Shown: positions 1 to 8,021, counted from the stretch's first letter. The stretch: DNA of 16,539 bases from Candidatus Dadabacteria bacterium (GCA_022615255.1 JAKEHC010000059.1:1-16539); one strand, 5' to 3'. Notes: generated by a model not told the origin, from the sequence alone. Program-made: numbers and translations.

Positions 1-108
1 CCCCAGTGTATGCAGATGAATTGTAGCACCCCAAAAAACAATTTTTAGTTGGATGTCTCAGCCAAAGAAGAATACATAAGTGGTCATCAAACAGCAACAT
101 AGGAATCC
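1..108. other. left-edge sequence without a recognised gene
   Basis: These bases lie downstream of the minus-strand gene ending at 109. I find no complete ORF and no convincing terminator. A short frame ending PVYADEL-stop (bases 3-26) could be the tail of a plus-strand gene cut by the window edge, but it is far too short to identify. An AT-rich, imperfectly self-complementary stretch near 32-53 is the only structure and is weak. Confidence 0.3.
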
Positions 109-471
109 TTAATTATTTTGCATCTCTTCAGCCATGTTCTTATGTTCTATTGACAGGTTTTTATACCCTTGAGCCAGTTCCGCATATTTATTCGAGAGAT
201 TAGTATAGTATTTAGCAAGCCCGATGAGAGGTTTATCCCTATTCGTATATGAATCAGCTATAGAAGCATAAAAACGTGTTTTCTCCTCATCTTCCTGAGC
301 CTGTTTATCATAGTAGTCTGCGACCTTTAAGTGGTCTTGAGGGGTAGTAGCCGTTATTATGAGCTTATTGATCTCATATTGCTCAGAATTCATACCAGAT
401 ACATCCCTAATGAATGAGAAAAGCAGAAGCGGTGCTGTCAAAGTAATAATTAACAGTAATAATTTCTTCAT
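109..471 (-). CDS. small secreted helical protein, copy B (paralogue of the gene at 7069-7422)
   Basis: This 120-residue protein has a clear signal peptide (MKK, then a Leu/Ile-rich core to about residue 20). The mature part looks fully helical, with repeated A-x-x-Y-x-x-x-A and L-x-x-x-Y patterns. I do not recognise a named domain. It aligns without a gap over 117 residues with copy A at the other end of the efflux operon; by hand count about half the positions are identical. His47 and His110 are shared, but copy A's His68, His88 and Cys89 are Tyr68, Tyr88 and Tyr89 here. A strong AAAGGAGGT lies just before the ATG at 471. It sits 82 bases after the end of cusA on the same strand, so it is probably the last gene of the operon. 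A periplasmic accessory role in metal tolerance is inferred from position only. Confidence 0.8.
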   Translation of the reverse strand: MKKLLLLIITLTAPLLLFSFIRDVSGMNSEQYEINKLIITATTPQDHLKVADYYDKQAQEDEEKTRFYASIADSYTNRDKPLIGLAKYYTNLSNKYAELAQGYKNLSIEHKNMAEEMQNN

Positions 472-553
472 CTCTATTACCTCCTTTGATTTATAACCCT
501 CATTAGTTTACTTCAGTGTTAATAATTTTGATAGTCATAAATTAAGTTTAATC

Positions 554-3500
554 CTATTTTTCTTTGGTCTGTAAACTCCGTCCCTTCCAGATTGCATATA
601 TAACAGGGATTATAAGAAGTGTAAGTATAGTTGATGTCACAAGACCGCCAATCATTGGTGCCGCAATTCGCTTCATCACATCTGCACCAGTGCCATGACT
701 CCATAGGAGCGGAAGCAGTCCCAGAATCATTGTCATCACGGTCATCATTTTGGGTCTTACCCTCTGCACTGCTCCCTCATCTATCGCTAGAGCCAAATCG
801 TTCCAGTTGCTCATCTTCCCTTCTTTTACTCTCTTTTTATATGCATTGTCAAGATAGATTATCATAACAACCCCTGTTTGGGCGGCAAGGCCGGCAACAG
901 CTATAATGCCTACCCAGACTGCTATACTCATGTTGTAACCTAGAAAATGCATTAGCCAAACACTGCCAACCAGCGCAAATGGAACGGAAAGAATAACGAT
1001 TAGAGTCTCTATAACACTTCCAAAGTTAAGATAGAGCAGAACAAAGATGATAAGAAGTGTGATAGGGATCACTAGTTTTAATTTCTCTCGAACCCTTAGA
1101 AGAAACTCGTATTGACCGCTCCATGAGATATAATAGCCCTGCGGAAGGTTTACTTTCTCCTTAACTGCCTTCTTGGCCTCCTCAACATAGCCTCCGATGT
1201 CGCTTTCTCTCGTATCTATGAAGACATAAGCAGCTTTAGTTCCGTCCTCATTTCTAATCTCAGATGGACCTGTTAGTGTCTTAATGTTCGCAAGCTGTTC
1301 AAGTGGAATCTGTGCCCCCATGGGTGTAGGGACTAGTGCCCTCTTGAGTTTTTCGACATCATCACGAAGTTCCCTTGCGTATCTAACATTTACCTGATAT
1401 CTCTCAGGTCCCTCCACGGTCTGTGTTACGGTATTCCCTCCTATCGCTGTTTCAATTATATCCTCGACATCTCCCACAGTAAGCCCATACCGGGCTACCT
1501 CTTCTCGCCGGATGTTGAAATCAAGATAATATCCGCCTGTTACCCTTTCTGCGTAAACACTTATCGTACCTGGAACATCTCTTAAAGCAGCCTCAATTTG
1601 CTCTCCTATTTCCTCTATTACTCTAAGGTCCTTTCCATAGATTTTTATCCCTACTGGAGTTCGAATGCCGGTTGTAAGCATATCGGTCCTATTTCTTATG
1701 GGCATAGTCCATATGTTTGTAACACCCGGGAACTTAAGCATACTATTCATCTCTGCGGTCAGCTCATCCCAAGACATCCTTTTATGGTCGGGCCAAATAG
1801 GTCGGAGGATTTTCTTAATAAATTCAGGCGCCCAGCTTGAATACCACCTTTTTTGCGGAATCTTCCTCCACTCGTCCTCCGGTTTAAGTGTTATTGTATT
1901 TTCAACCATGGAAAGAGGTGCTGGATCGGTCGGGGTTTCGGCTCTGCCAACCTTTCCAAAAACAGTTTCAACCTCGGGGAATTGTCTGATGATCTTATCC
2001 TGAATCTGAAGGAGCCTTCCAGCCTCAGTAATTGAGATTCCGGGAGGAGTTATAGGCATATACATTATGCTTCCCTCATTGAGAGGAGGCATAAACTCAG
2101 AACCCAACTTAAAAAATAATGGAATTGTAACTAGAAAGATAAAAAGAGCCACACCAATGGTTGTCTTCTTCCACCTCACAACCAATCTTACTAATGGCTC
2201 ATAAACACGGATTAAAAATCGGTTTATAGGGTTTTTCTTCTCTGAAGCAATCTTCCCTCGAATAAGTATCGTTATAAGAGCAGGTGTAAGGGTTATAGAA
2301 AGTAGGGCTGCGAAAAACATTCCAAAAGTTTTAGTATAGGCAAGGGGTTTAAATAGCCTTCCCTCCTGAGCCTCCAATGTAAAAACGGGGATGAATGAAA
2401 CCACTATGACAAGGAGCGCAAAGAATATAGGTTTTCCTACCTCCTTTGAGGCATCTATCATTATCTTTAATCTATCCCCTATTCCTCCCTCTTCCTGCCA
2501 GTGCTCAAGTCTCTTATGCACATTCTCAACAAGCACAATCGCAGCATCAACCATGGCACCTATCGCAATGGCAATCCCACCGAGTGACATTATATTAGAC
2601 GTCAGTTTCATGTAGTACATAGGAATGAATGAAAAAAGAATTGCAAAAGGCAGAGTGAAGATAATTACCAGAGCCGACCTGAAATGAAAAAGAAAGAGTA
2701 TACAAACAAGGCTTACGATTATGCTTTCTTCAATTAGGGTTCGCTTTAGAGTATCTATTGCTCTTAGAATTAGATTTGATCTATCATATGTAACGACTAA
2801 TTTTACCCCCTCAGGAAATGCTGGTTCTACCTCCTTCAGTTTCTCCTTTACCCTCTTTATAACGTTTAGAGCATTCTCTCCGTATCTCATAACAACAACC
2901 CCGCCTAAAACCTCACCTTTTCCGTCAAGCTCTGCAATTCCTCGCCTAATATCAGGGCCCAAGCTAACATCGGCTATGTCTTTTATGAATACTGGTGTTC
3001 CTGTTCCTCTTCCGTCCATCGCAACAACTATATTTTCTATATCACCGACTGATTTTATATACCCTCTTCCCCTTACCGCATATTCCCTCCCGGTAGCCTC
3101 TACTACCCTACCTCCAACATCGTTGTTACTCATTCTTATAGATTGAATAATCTTAGTAAGCGGTATGTTATAAGCAAGAAGTTTATTTGGGTCTATGTTT
3201 ACCTGGTACTGCTTTTGAAACCCGCCAATGCTTTCGACCTCCGCAACTCCAGGGACGCTTCTTAGCCAGTATCTTAAGTACCAATCGTTAAAAGAGCGTA
3301 GTTCTGCTAAATTATGTCTTCCCGTTTCGTCCACAAGGGCATATTGAAAGACCCATCCAACACCCGTTGCATCGGGTCCAATTACAGGAGTGACTCCTTC
3401 GGGGAGCCTTCCACGAATTCCGCTCATATACTCAAGCACACGTGTTCTTGCCCAGTATATATTGGTTCCATCCTCAAATAGAACATAAACAAATGAAAAG

Positions 3501-3766
3501 CCGAACATTGACGTTCCTCTTACAGAAGTCACTTTAGGCGCTGAGAGTAGGGTCGTAACTATAGGATAGGTAATCTGGTCTTCTACTAAATCTGGGCTTC
3601 TTCCGGGCCAGTCGGTAAAGACTATTACTTGAACATCTGAGAGGTCTGGTATTGCATCTAGCGGCACACGCTTTAGCGCCCAGATACCCCAGACCGTGAG
3701 GAAGCCTACTATAATGAAAACGATAAATCTTTTCCGCGAGAAGTATTCGATTGTTTTTTCTACCAT
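554..3766 (-). CDS. cusA: heavy-metal efflux RND pump, CusA type (Cu+/Ag+)
   Basis: This 1070-residue inner-membrane proton-driven pump has the usual length for the HME-RND family. The first TM helix is at about 13-32, and a second helix cluster (about 343-502) carries the TM4 motif GGIAIAIGAMVDAAIVLVEN with Asp407, the form typical of CusA rather than CzcA. The three methionines that bind Cu+/Ag+ in E. coli CusA have counterparts at Met570 (SIMYMP), Met620 (PAPLSMVEN) and Met696 (RTDMLTTG). The sequences FGKVGRAET and PIRNRTDML are also CusA-like. It would move monovalent copper or silver from the periplasm or cytoplasm into the CusB-TolC conduit. Start: ATG at 3766 preceded by GAGGT at good spacing. 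It lies 79 bases downstream of cusB across a short repeat. The Met triad makes copper/silver more likely than zinc/cobalt/cadmium, though substrate is untested. Confidence 0.95.
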   Translation of the reverse strand: MVEKTIEYFSRKRFIVFIIVGFLTVWGIWALKRVPLDAIPDLSDVQVIVFTDWPGRSPDLVEDQITYPIVTTLLSAPKVTSVRGTSMFGFSFVYVLFEDGTNIYWARTRVLEYMSGIRGRLPEGVTPVIGPDATGVGWVFQYALVDETGRHNLAELRSFNDWYLRYWLRSVPGVAEVESIGGFQKQYQVNIDPNKLLAYNIPLTKIIQSIRMSNNDVGGRVVEATGREYAVRGRGYIKSVGDIENIVVAMDGRGTGTPVFIKDIADVSLGPDIRRGIAELDGKGEVLGGVVVMRYGENALNVIKRVKEKLKEVEPAFPEGVKLVVTYDRSNLILRAIDTLKRTLIEESIIVSLVCILFLFHFRSALVIIFTLPFAILFSFIPMYYMKLTSNIMSLGGIAIAIGAMVDAAIVLVENVHKRLEHWQEEGGIGDRLKIMIDASKEVGKPIFFALLVIVVSFIPVFTLEAQEGRLFKPLAYTKTFGMFFAALLSITLTPALITILIRGKIASEKKNPINRFLIRVYEPLVRLVVRWKKTTIGVALFIFLVTIPLFFKLGSEFMPPLNEGSIMYMPITPPGISITEAGRLLQIQDKIIRQFPEVETVFGKVGRAETPTDPAPLSMVENTITLKPEDEWRKIPQKRWYSSWAPEFIKKILRPIWPDHKRMSWDELTAEMNSMLKFPGVTNIWTMPIRNRTDMLTTGIRTPVGIKIYGKDLRVIEEIGEQIEAALRDVPGTISVYAERVTGGYYLDFNIRREEVARYGLTVGDVEDIIETAIGGNTVTQTVEGPERYQVNVRYARELRDDVEKLKRALVPTPMGAQIPLEQLANIKTLTGPSEIRNEDGTKAAYVFIDTRESDIGGYVEEAKKAVKEKVNLPQGYYISWSGQYEFLLRVREKLKLVIPITLLIIFVLLYLNFGSVIETLIVILSVPFALVGSVWLMHFLGYNMSIAVWVGIIAVAGLAAQTGVVMIIYLDNAYKKRVKEGKMSNWNDLALAIDEGAVQRVRPKMMTVMTMILGLLPLLWSHGTGADVMKRIAAPMIGGLVTSTILTLLIIPVIYAIWKGRSLQTKEK

Positions 3767-3784
3767 TGTTTTTTTACCTCGTGA

Positions 3785-3846
3785 ATTGTGGTTTGTGGAT
3801 CGTGATTAGTGGTTCGATACACGATTCACGAACCACGAGCCACGAT
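3785..3846. repeat. intergenic palindromic repeat between cusA and cusB
   Basis: The cusB-cusA gap is filled by a degenerate array of GTGGTT/CGTGATT words. It contains an inverted repeat GTGGTTCG (3809-3816) / CGAACCAC (3829-3836). The 15-base word GATACACGATTCACG at 3816-3830 recurs in the same orientation at 5565-5579, on the other side of cusB. It resembles low-complexity intergenic repeat families rather than an operator. In the transcript it could form a hairpin between the two coding regions. Confidence 0.7.
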
Positions 3847-5465
3847 TATTTAACATTCAAATCAAAACTCTCATTCACAGGCGCTTTCCCTGGCATAAGC
3901 ACCCCAACCCCTAGAGTCCAGCTCCCGCTCATAGGGATATTTAACTCCCCGGTATACACTCCATTTCCAGCATTATCCGCATCAGCGGCGCTCCTCATCT
4001 CAGCCATCCCGGGCATAGCAGGCATAAGTATTGTAAATTTGACCTTTGCATCTGTAATCGATTTGCCTTCTGGGTCGGTGACCTTAAACCTGAAATTAGT
4101 TTTCCCCGACTCCGGGGGATCAGGATCCGTTGAGAAAGAAATGTTGATATCTCTTATGCCTTTTACCTCGCCGCCTCCACCAACGGTAATCGTCTCTTCC
4201 GTCCCCCCGCTTAATGATTGAAACGCCGCCTTAAGACGGCTTTCAGAATCTACGAAAAACGTGGCATTTCTTACAACCTGTTCCCCTTCTCGCAGTCCAT
4301 CCATTACTTCATAATACCCCTCCGCCTTTTTTCCCACCTTAACTTCCCTGGGCTCAAAGTATCCATCTCCAGAGGCGATGAATACAACCCTTCTCTCACC
4401 TGTATCAATTACAGAGTCCTCGGCTACAGAGATTATCTCACCCAAGTCGCTTTGTAGTGTTACATTTGTATACATTCCAGGTTTGAGTTTGTTGTTTGGA
4501 TTGGGAACTTCAAATCTCACTTTTGCAGTTCGGGTACTTGTATCGAGCATAGGGTAGATATACATCACTTTTCCATTAAACGTCTCACCGGGATAGTAGG
4601 AAAGTTCAAGTGTTGCTTCCTCTCCCTCTTTAACTAATGGAAGTTCATATTCGTAGATGTCCGCAATAACCCATACGGTTGAAAGGTCTGCCATTACTAG
4701 CACATCCTCGTGCTCTGCTACATGCATTCCTGGGAAGAACATCCTTTCAGTGATGTAACCGTTCATATGGGAGTGGATAGTCATATATGTAAGCGGCTTT
4801 CCGGTTCTTTCAATTGTTTTAAGCTCACTCTCAGAAATATCCCAAAGGCGAAATCTCCTCCGTGTAGCTTCAAGTAGAGAATTCGCTCCGGAGGATACTT
4901 CGGGATATGAACTCTTATCGAGTGTATCTCTTGCCTTGAGAGCAATAAGATACTCCTCCTGACTTGAAACCAATTCGGGGCTGTATATCGTAAAAAGTGG
5001 ATCACCTTGCTTTACATACGATCCCTCATACACAAACATATCCTTTATCCACCCGCTAAACTTGACATGCACATGAGCTATCTTTCTCTCATCCGCTTCA
5101 ACAATACCCACGGTTCTAATGTTTTTTACCAGTTTTCTAAGCGTAACCTCTTCAGTTTTTACCCCTATTAGCTGCTGCTTCTCCGGGCTTATTTCAATTC
5201 CTACAAACTCTGTGGTTTGACCCGGCTTGTCCTGAGCGGAGTCGAAGGGCTCAGTGCCTGATTGGCTTCGAGTCTCTTCCATTCCGGTTCCGCTTTCATG
5301 CTGCATCCCATGCATTGCATGCGTTCCTTGAGAAGAGTCTTTGAGCGTGCTTTTTCCCTGGTTTTTCCCCTCTAACTCAGTTAAGACGTATGAGAAAGCA
5401 AGAATTAGAATAATCACGATTAAAACCGTGATGGCTCCCAGTTTGATTATCCTTTTTTTCGTCAT
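3846..5465 (-). CDS. cusB: CusB-type periplasmic adaptor with C-terminal YtkA-like domain
   Basis: This 539-residue membrane-fusion protein links the RND pump to the outer-membrane channel. An N-terminal membrane anchor (about residues 7-27) is followed by a His/Met-rich stretch HAMHGMQH (49-56), which recalls the N-terminal metal-binding methionines of E. coli CusB. The HlyD/CusB barrel-sandwich, hairpin and beta-barrel core runs to about 415. From about 440 to the end there is an added beta-rich domain with MPAMPGMAEM (481-490) and GSWTLGVGV, which I assign to the YtkA/FixH-like group. Start: ATG at 5465 has GGGAGG at good spacing; an ATG at 5486 has no ribosome binding site and abuts a repeat. 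Residues FDSAQDKPG (74-82) are encoded by a short interspersed repeat that also occurs in the HAD gene near 9.9 kb. Confidence 0.93.
   Translation of the reverse strand: MTKKRIIKLGAITVLIVIILILAFSYVLTELEGKNQGKSTLKDSSQGTHAMHGMQHESGTGMEETRSQSGTEPFDSAQDKPGQTTEFVGIEISPEKQQLIGVKTEEVTLRKLVKNIRTVGIVEADERKIAHVHVKFSGWIKDMFVYEGSYVKQGDPLFTIYSPELVSSQEEYLIALKARDTLDKSSYPEVSSGANSLLEATRRRFRLWDISESELKTIERTGKPLTYMTIHSHMNGYITERMFFPGMHVAEHEDVLVMADLSTVWVIADIYEYELPLVKEGEEATLELSYYPGETFNGKVMYIYPMLDTSTRTAKVRFEVPNPNNKLKPGMYTNVTLQSDLGEIISVAEDSVIDTGERRVVFIASGDGYFEPREVKVGKKAEGYYEVMDGLREGEQVVRNATFFVDSESRLKAAFQSLSGGTEETITVGGGGEVKGIRDINISFSTDPDPPESGKTNFRFKVTDPEGKSITDAKVKFTILMPAMPGMAEMRSAADADNAGNGVYTGELNIPMSGSWTLGVGVLMPGKAPVNESFDLNVK
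5224..5248 (+). repeat. short interspersed repeat inserted in-frame in cusB
   Basis: The plus strand reads GGCTTGTCCTGAGC followed by GGAGTCGAAGG. A second copy lies at 9911-9935 on the minus strand and matches 21 of 25 positions by hand alignment. Here it encodes the linker residues F-D-S-A-Q-D-K-P between the His/Met-rich stretch and the adaptor core. Being in-frame and in a flexible linker explains its tolerance. Confidence 0.75.
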
Positions 5466-5488
5466 GTCATCCCTCCCTGTAACCATTT

Positions 5489-5646
5489 AACCAGAAAGAC
5501 ACGAAGTTAGAAGTCAGGAGTTGGTAATCGTGGTTAGTGGCTCGTGGTTCGGTACACGAATCACGATACACGATTCACGGCAAAGTCTGGCTTCTGAATT
5601 CTGACTTCCTATACAATCCATTTTTCTCCTTGGTGCTTTAGTGGTT
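5489..5646. repeat. nested inverted repeats between the TolC-like gene and cusB
   Basis: The 194-base gap is made of three nested inverted units. The outer arms are AACCAGAAAGACACGAAG (5489-5506) and, inverted, CCTTGGTGCTTTAGTGGTT (5628-5646). The middle arms are AGAAGTCAGGAG (5509-5520) and CTTCTGAATTCTGACTTCCT (5591-5610). The core at 5526-5579 is a GTGGTT/CACGATT array that shares the word GATACACGATTCACG with 3816-3830. The arms are imperfect. No ORF is inside. It looks like successive insertions of small repeats, or one MITE-like unit. Confidence 0.65.
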
Positions 5647-5659
5647 GAGAAGTTACTTT

Positions 5660-6925
5660 TCATTGCACTAATACCATTCCTATATTTTCCTCAATCCTTG
5701 CCAAAGCCTTTTGATATTCAGTAAGTTGAGTGTAATACGCAAGCTCGTAATTAAACAGCGTGACAAGATTGTTAAGGAGCGTAAGGAAATCAACGTTACC
5801 GACCTCATATCCGGCGATCGCAGACTCAAGTGAGAGAGTGGCTTGTGGGATTATCCCACTAGAGTAAAGGTCTAGCAGTTTCTCAGCCGTTTTAGCCGTA
5901 AGGTATTTATCCTTTACAGCAAATGATAGATTTAAACTTGTGCTCGTGTATTCTTCCTTAGCCTCTTCAAGTTGTGATACCGCTTCTTCGACACCGAATT
6001 TCTCCTTTCTCCAAAAGTAAAGTGGCACGATAAAGCCAACCCTTACCTGCCACATATCGGCAAATGGACCGTCGTTCGTAAACTCACCTCGATTAATCCA
6101 TTCAAAATCTACTACGAAATCAGGGAAATACTCTTTTTTTGCTAGTTTTAAAGCCTCGTCATTTCTTTCAATGAGATTCTTTCCTGCCAGAAGGATTGGA
6201 CTCTCACTTTCTGTAAGTTTATATAGATCATCTAAGGACAATTTTAGCTCTGATTTCTTTACTTCCTCTGGTTTGCCAATGGATGATTCGGGTGAACGGT
6301 TAAGAATACTTCTTATCCTGGCTTCTACCACCTCTTTCTTTTGGTTTAAAAGCGCAAGCCTTTCTATGAATCCTGAAAGTTCAACCTGAGCTTTAAGTAC
6401 ATCCTGCTGAATTCCCTCTCCAACGGCGTATTTGGCTTCGGCGATCTTTACGAATTTCTCAAGAAGTTCTTTATTCTTTGAAGTGATTTCTATAGATTTA
6501 TTTGCCAGATACCAGTCGTAATAGGCATCTTTTAGGTCGGCTAAAACCCTTTTTACTATGGCTTCTGAGAATTTCCCTTGAGCCTCGGCTTCCTCTTTAG
6601 CAATCTTTCCTTTAAGAGAAAGCTTGCCGGGGAAAGGAACCTCTTGAGAAGCGGAAATTATTCCAAATTCTGTAAAGTCATCTTCTCCAAGTGTCAGACG
6701 GTCAAAGCTGACATTCATATAGCGAACCCCAATCGTAGGGTTTGGAAGGGTGCTTACCTGAGAGGGGCGTTTGGTTGACGCCTCCCATTTAGCCTTAGCC
6801 GCCTTTATCTCCGGGTTCTTCTCTAAGGCTTCTTTAACAAGCGAATTTAAGGCTACGGTCTCTTCGGCAAAACCACTAGCCTCAATTAAGCTAATAGTAA
6901 GGATTAATGCCAGAAGAAGCTTCAT
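5660..6925 (-). CDS. cusC: TolC-family outer-membrane efflux channel
   Basis: This 421-residue protein is the outer-membrane duct of the tripartite pump. A signal peptide (MKLLLALILTISLIEASGFA) is followed by TolC/OEP-type alpha-helical barrel repeats with the usual opening, NSLVKEALEKNPEIKAAKAK, and LPNPTIGVRY soon after. The second repeat begins near 225 and includes long coiled segments (AVSQLEEAKEEY). Length is normal for the family. There is no lipobox cysteine, unlike E. coli CusC, so it is probably not lipidated. Start: ATG at 6925 with AGGAGGT immediately upstream. The order channel-adaptor-pump is standard for Cus/Czc operons. The cusC name is by context; the sequence alone says only TolC family. 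Confidence 0.92.
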   Translation of the reverse strand: MKLLLALILTISLIEASGFAEETVALNSLVKEALEKNPEIKAAKAKWEASTKRPSQVSTLPNPTIGVRYMNVSFDRLTLGEDDFTEFGIISASQEVPFPGKLSLKGKIAKEEAEAQGKFSEAIVKRVLADLKDAYYDWYLANKSIEITSKNKELLEKFVKIAEAKYAVGEGIQQDVLKAQVELSGFIERLALLNQKKEVVEARIRSILNRSPESSIGKPEEVKKSELKLSLDDLYKLTESESPILLAGKNLIERNDEALKLAKKEYFPDFVVDFEWINRGEFTNDGPFADMWQVRVGFIVPLYFWRKEKFGVEEAVSQLEEAKEEYTSTSLNLSFAVKDKYLTAKTAEKLLDLYSSGIIPQATLSLESAIAGYEVGNVDFLTLLNNLVTLFNYELAYYTQLTEYQKALARIEENIGMVLVQ

Positions 6926-7010
6926 CTTTACACCTCCTTATTGAATTCCACTCAAGGGCTTTCACAAAACCGACAACCCCTGCTGAGAATAAATGTCATG
7001 GGCTTAGTCA

Positions 7011-7047
7011 CCAGGTAGTAGAGATTTTCTCCTTACTTACTACCTGG
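7011..7047. repeat. perfect 10-bp inverted repeat between copy A and the TolC-like gene
   Basis: The arms CCAGGTAGTA (7011-7020) and TACTACCTGG (7038-7047) are exact reverse complements with a 17-base loop. They lie in the 143-base gap inside the operon. There is no U-run on either strand after the stem, so it is not a standard terminator. It could be an mRNA-stabilising or processing hairpin, or a protein-binding site. Confidence 0.6.
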
Positions 7048-7068
7048 GGATATCCTTCGTTACTGCTT

Positions 7069-7422
7069 TTACATGTCCTGAGCCATCTTCATATGCTCCA
7101 TTGCCATAGTCTTATAGTCTTTCGCGACTTCCATATACCTCTTTGAGAGATCGGAGCAGTGTTTTGCAAGTCCAGTAAAAGGCTTACCCCTATTCTTGTA
7201 TGAATCGGCTAACGAAGCATGTAACCTCGCCTGTGCCTCCGCTTTTGTGGCTTCCTTTTCATAGTACTCTGCAATCTTCATATGATCCTCAGGGGTTTTA
7301 GCAGTCTCTATTAGCTTGTCAATCCCGTCTTCTTGGGAAGCGCTTCCAGGAACCACCCCTGCGAAGGAGAAAAGCATAATGGGTAACGCCAAAGCTATAA
7401 TTAGATGTAGCATCTTTTTCAT
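7069..7422 (-). CDS. small secreted helical protein, copy A (His/Met-bearing)
   Basis: This 117-residue protein has a signal peptide (MKKMLHLIIALALPIMLFSF) and a mature helical region with His at 47, 68, 88 and 110, Cys89 next to His88, and a Met-rich end (MAMEHMKMAQDM). The spacing, about one His per predicted helix, suggests a helical bundle that might bind metal; this is inference and I know no named family for it. The ATG at 7422 has GGGAGGT upstream and gives an ungapped alignment with copy B (109-471). An in-frame ATG at 7470 also has a GAGGTG site and would add 16 residues before the signal peptide; I judge it less likely. It precedes the TolC-like gene in the operon. Confidence 0.82.
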   Translation of the reverse strand: MKKMLHLIIALALPIMLFSFAGVVPGSASQEDGIDKLIETAKTPEDHMKIAEYYEKEATKAEAQARLHASLADSYKNRGKPFTGLAKHCSDLSKRYMEVAKDYKTMAMEHMKMAQDM

Positions 7423-7557
7423 CTTTGATACCTCCCTTGTTTTTATAAACAAATTATTAGCTTCAATCATTGTATTCACCTCTTTTTCGATGATTAATAG
7501 AAACTAATCCTTTTTAGCTATTTATTGAGATAACTAGATACCACCCTGACAGGTAAG

Positions 7558-7581
7558 AGAATAATTAGACAAAATTATTCT
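7558..7581. promoter_or_regulatory. 9-bp inverted repeat upstream of copy A, possible operator
   Basis: AGAATAATT (7558-7566), a six-base spacer and AATTATTCT (7573-7581) form a perfect dyad in the 203-base gap between the secreted Cys/His gene and copy A. It is not followed by a T-run on the minus strand, so an operator is more likely than a terminator. It does not match the published CueR, CopY or CusR boxes. The regulator is unknown. Confidence 0.35.
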
Positions 7582-7625
7582 TCCGGGTTATATCACCTGA
7601 GCAGAGGTAGCGCTATAGATGGGAA

Positions 7626-8006
7626 TTATAGTAAGAGGGATGATTTTACCAAGAATAAATCAGGTGAATGATGTTCCTTTATGTTAAGAGATAAGGTAAA
7701 ACTAGGAACACTATTAATCTCCATGATTGGAAAAATCACGGCTACCGAATCTAAAATAATTTCTTTTATATTTAGGTCAAAATTGGTAGGAGCGCTTATA
7801 AGTGCTTCCTGGCACATATGTATATTATGGTTTACTTTATCAGAGCTTTTATAAGAATTTGTAGAATCCGGATTGGCTTTCTTTTGAGTTCCGTGACAGC
7901 CTGTATTTGTTACCCCCATAGCATTATATGAGTAAGAGATGCCTCCGCATATCCCCGAGTAGCAAAGAAATGTAGCCAGAACCAGCAAAAGGTTTATACA
8001 TTTCAT
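7626..8006 (-). CDS. small secreted Cys/His protein, first gene of the efflux operon
   Basis: This 126-residue protein has an N-terminal signal sequence (MKCINLLLVLATFLCYSGICG) and then possible metal ligands: Cys37-His38, His60, His63-Met64-Cys65 and His112-His113. The C-terminal HHSPDLFLVKSSLLL recalls the PDLFL-type ends I have seen on small uncharacterised proteins upstream of copper RND operons, but I cannot name the family. The ATG at 8006 has no Shine-Dalgarno sequence. A promoter-like pair at 8022-8050 would give a leader of only about 10 bases. It is the most upstream gene on this strand before the cus genes. Metal capture or sensing in the periplasm is a guess from ligands and position. 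Confidence 0.65.
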   Translation of the reverse strand: MKCINLLLVLATFLCYSGICGGISYSYNAMGVTNTGCHGTQKKANPDSTNSYKSSDKVNHNIHMCQEALISAPTNFDLNIKEIILDSVAVIFPIMEINSVPSFTLSLNIKEHHSPDLFLVKSSLLL

Positions 8007-8021
8007 GTTATTTATATAATT

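Noticed and set aside
1..70. Possible second insertion-sequence end (GGATGTCTCAGCCA near 52-65)
   Set aside because: It shares only GTCTCA with the right-hand IS630 end, and no transposase frame is visible, so there is not enough to call a mobile element.
631..3146. Several plus-strand open frames of 60-141 codons opposite cusA
   Set aside because: They overlap a full-length conserved RND pump on the other strand, have no ribosome binding sites of note and read as antisense shadows.
3785..5580. CRISPR array in the GTGGTT/CACGATT repeats
   Set aside because: The units are 7-15 bases, degenerate and without regular unique spacers; no cas genes are present.
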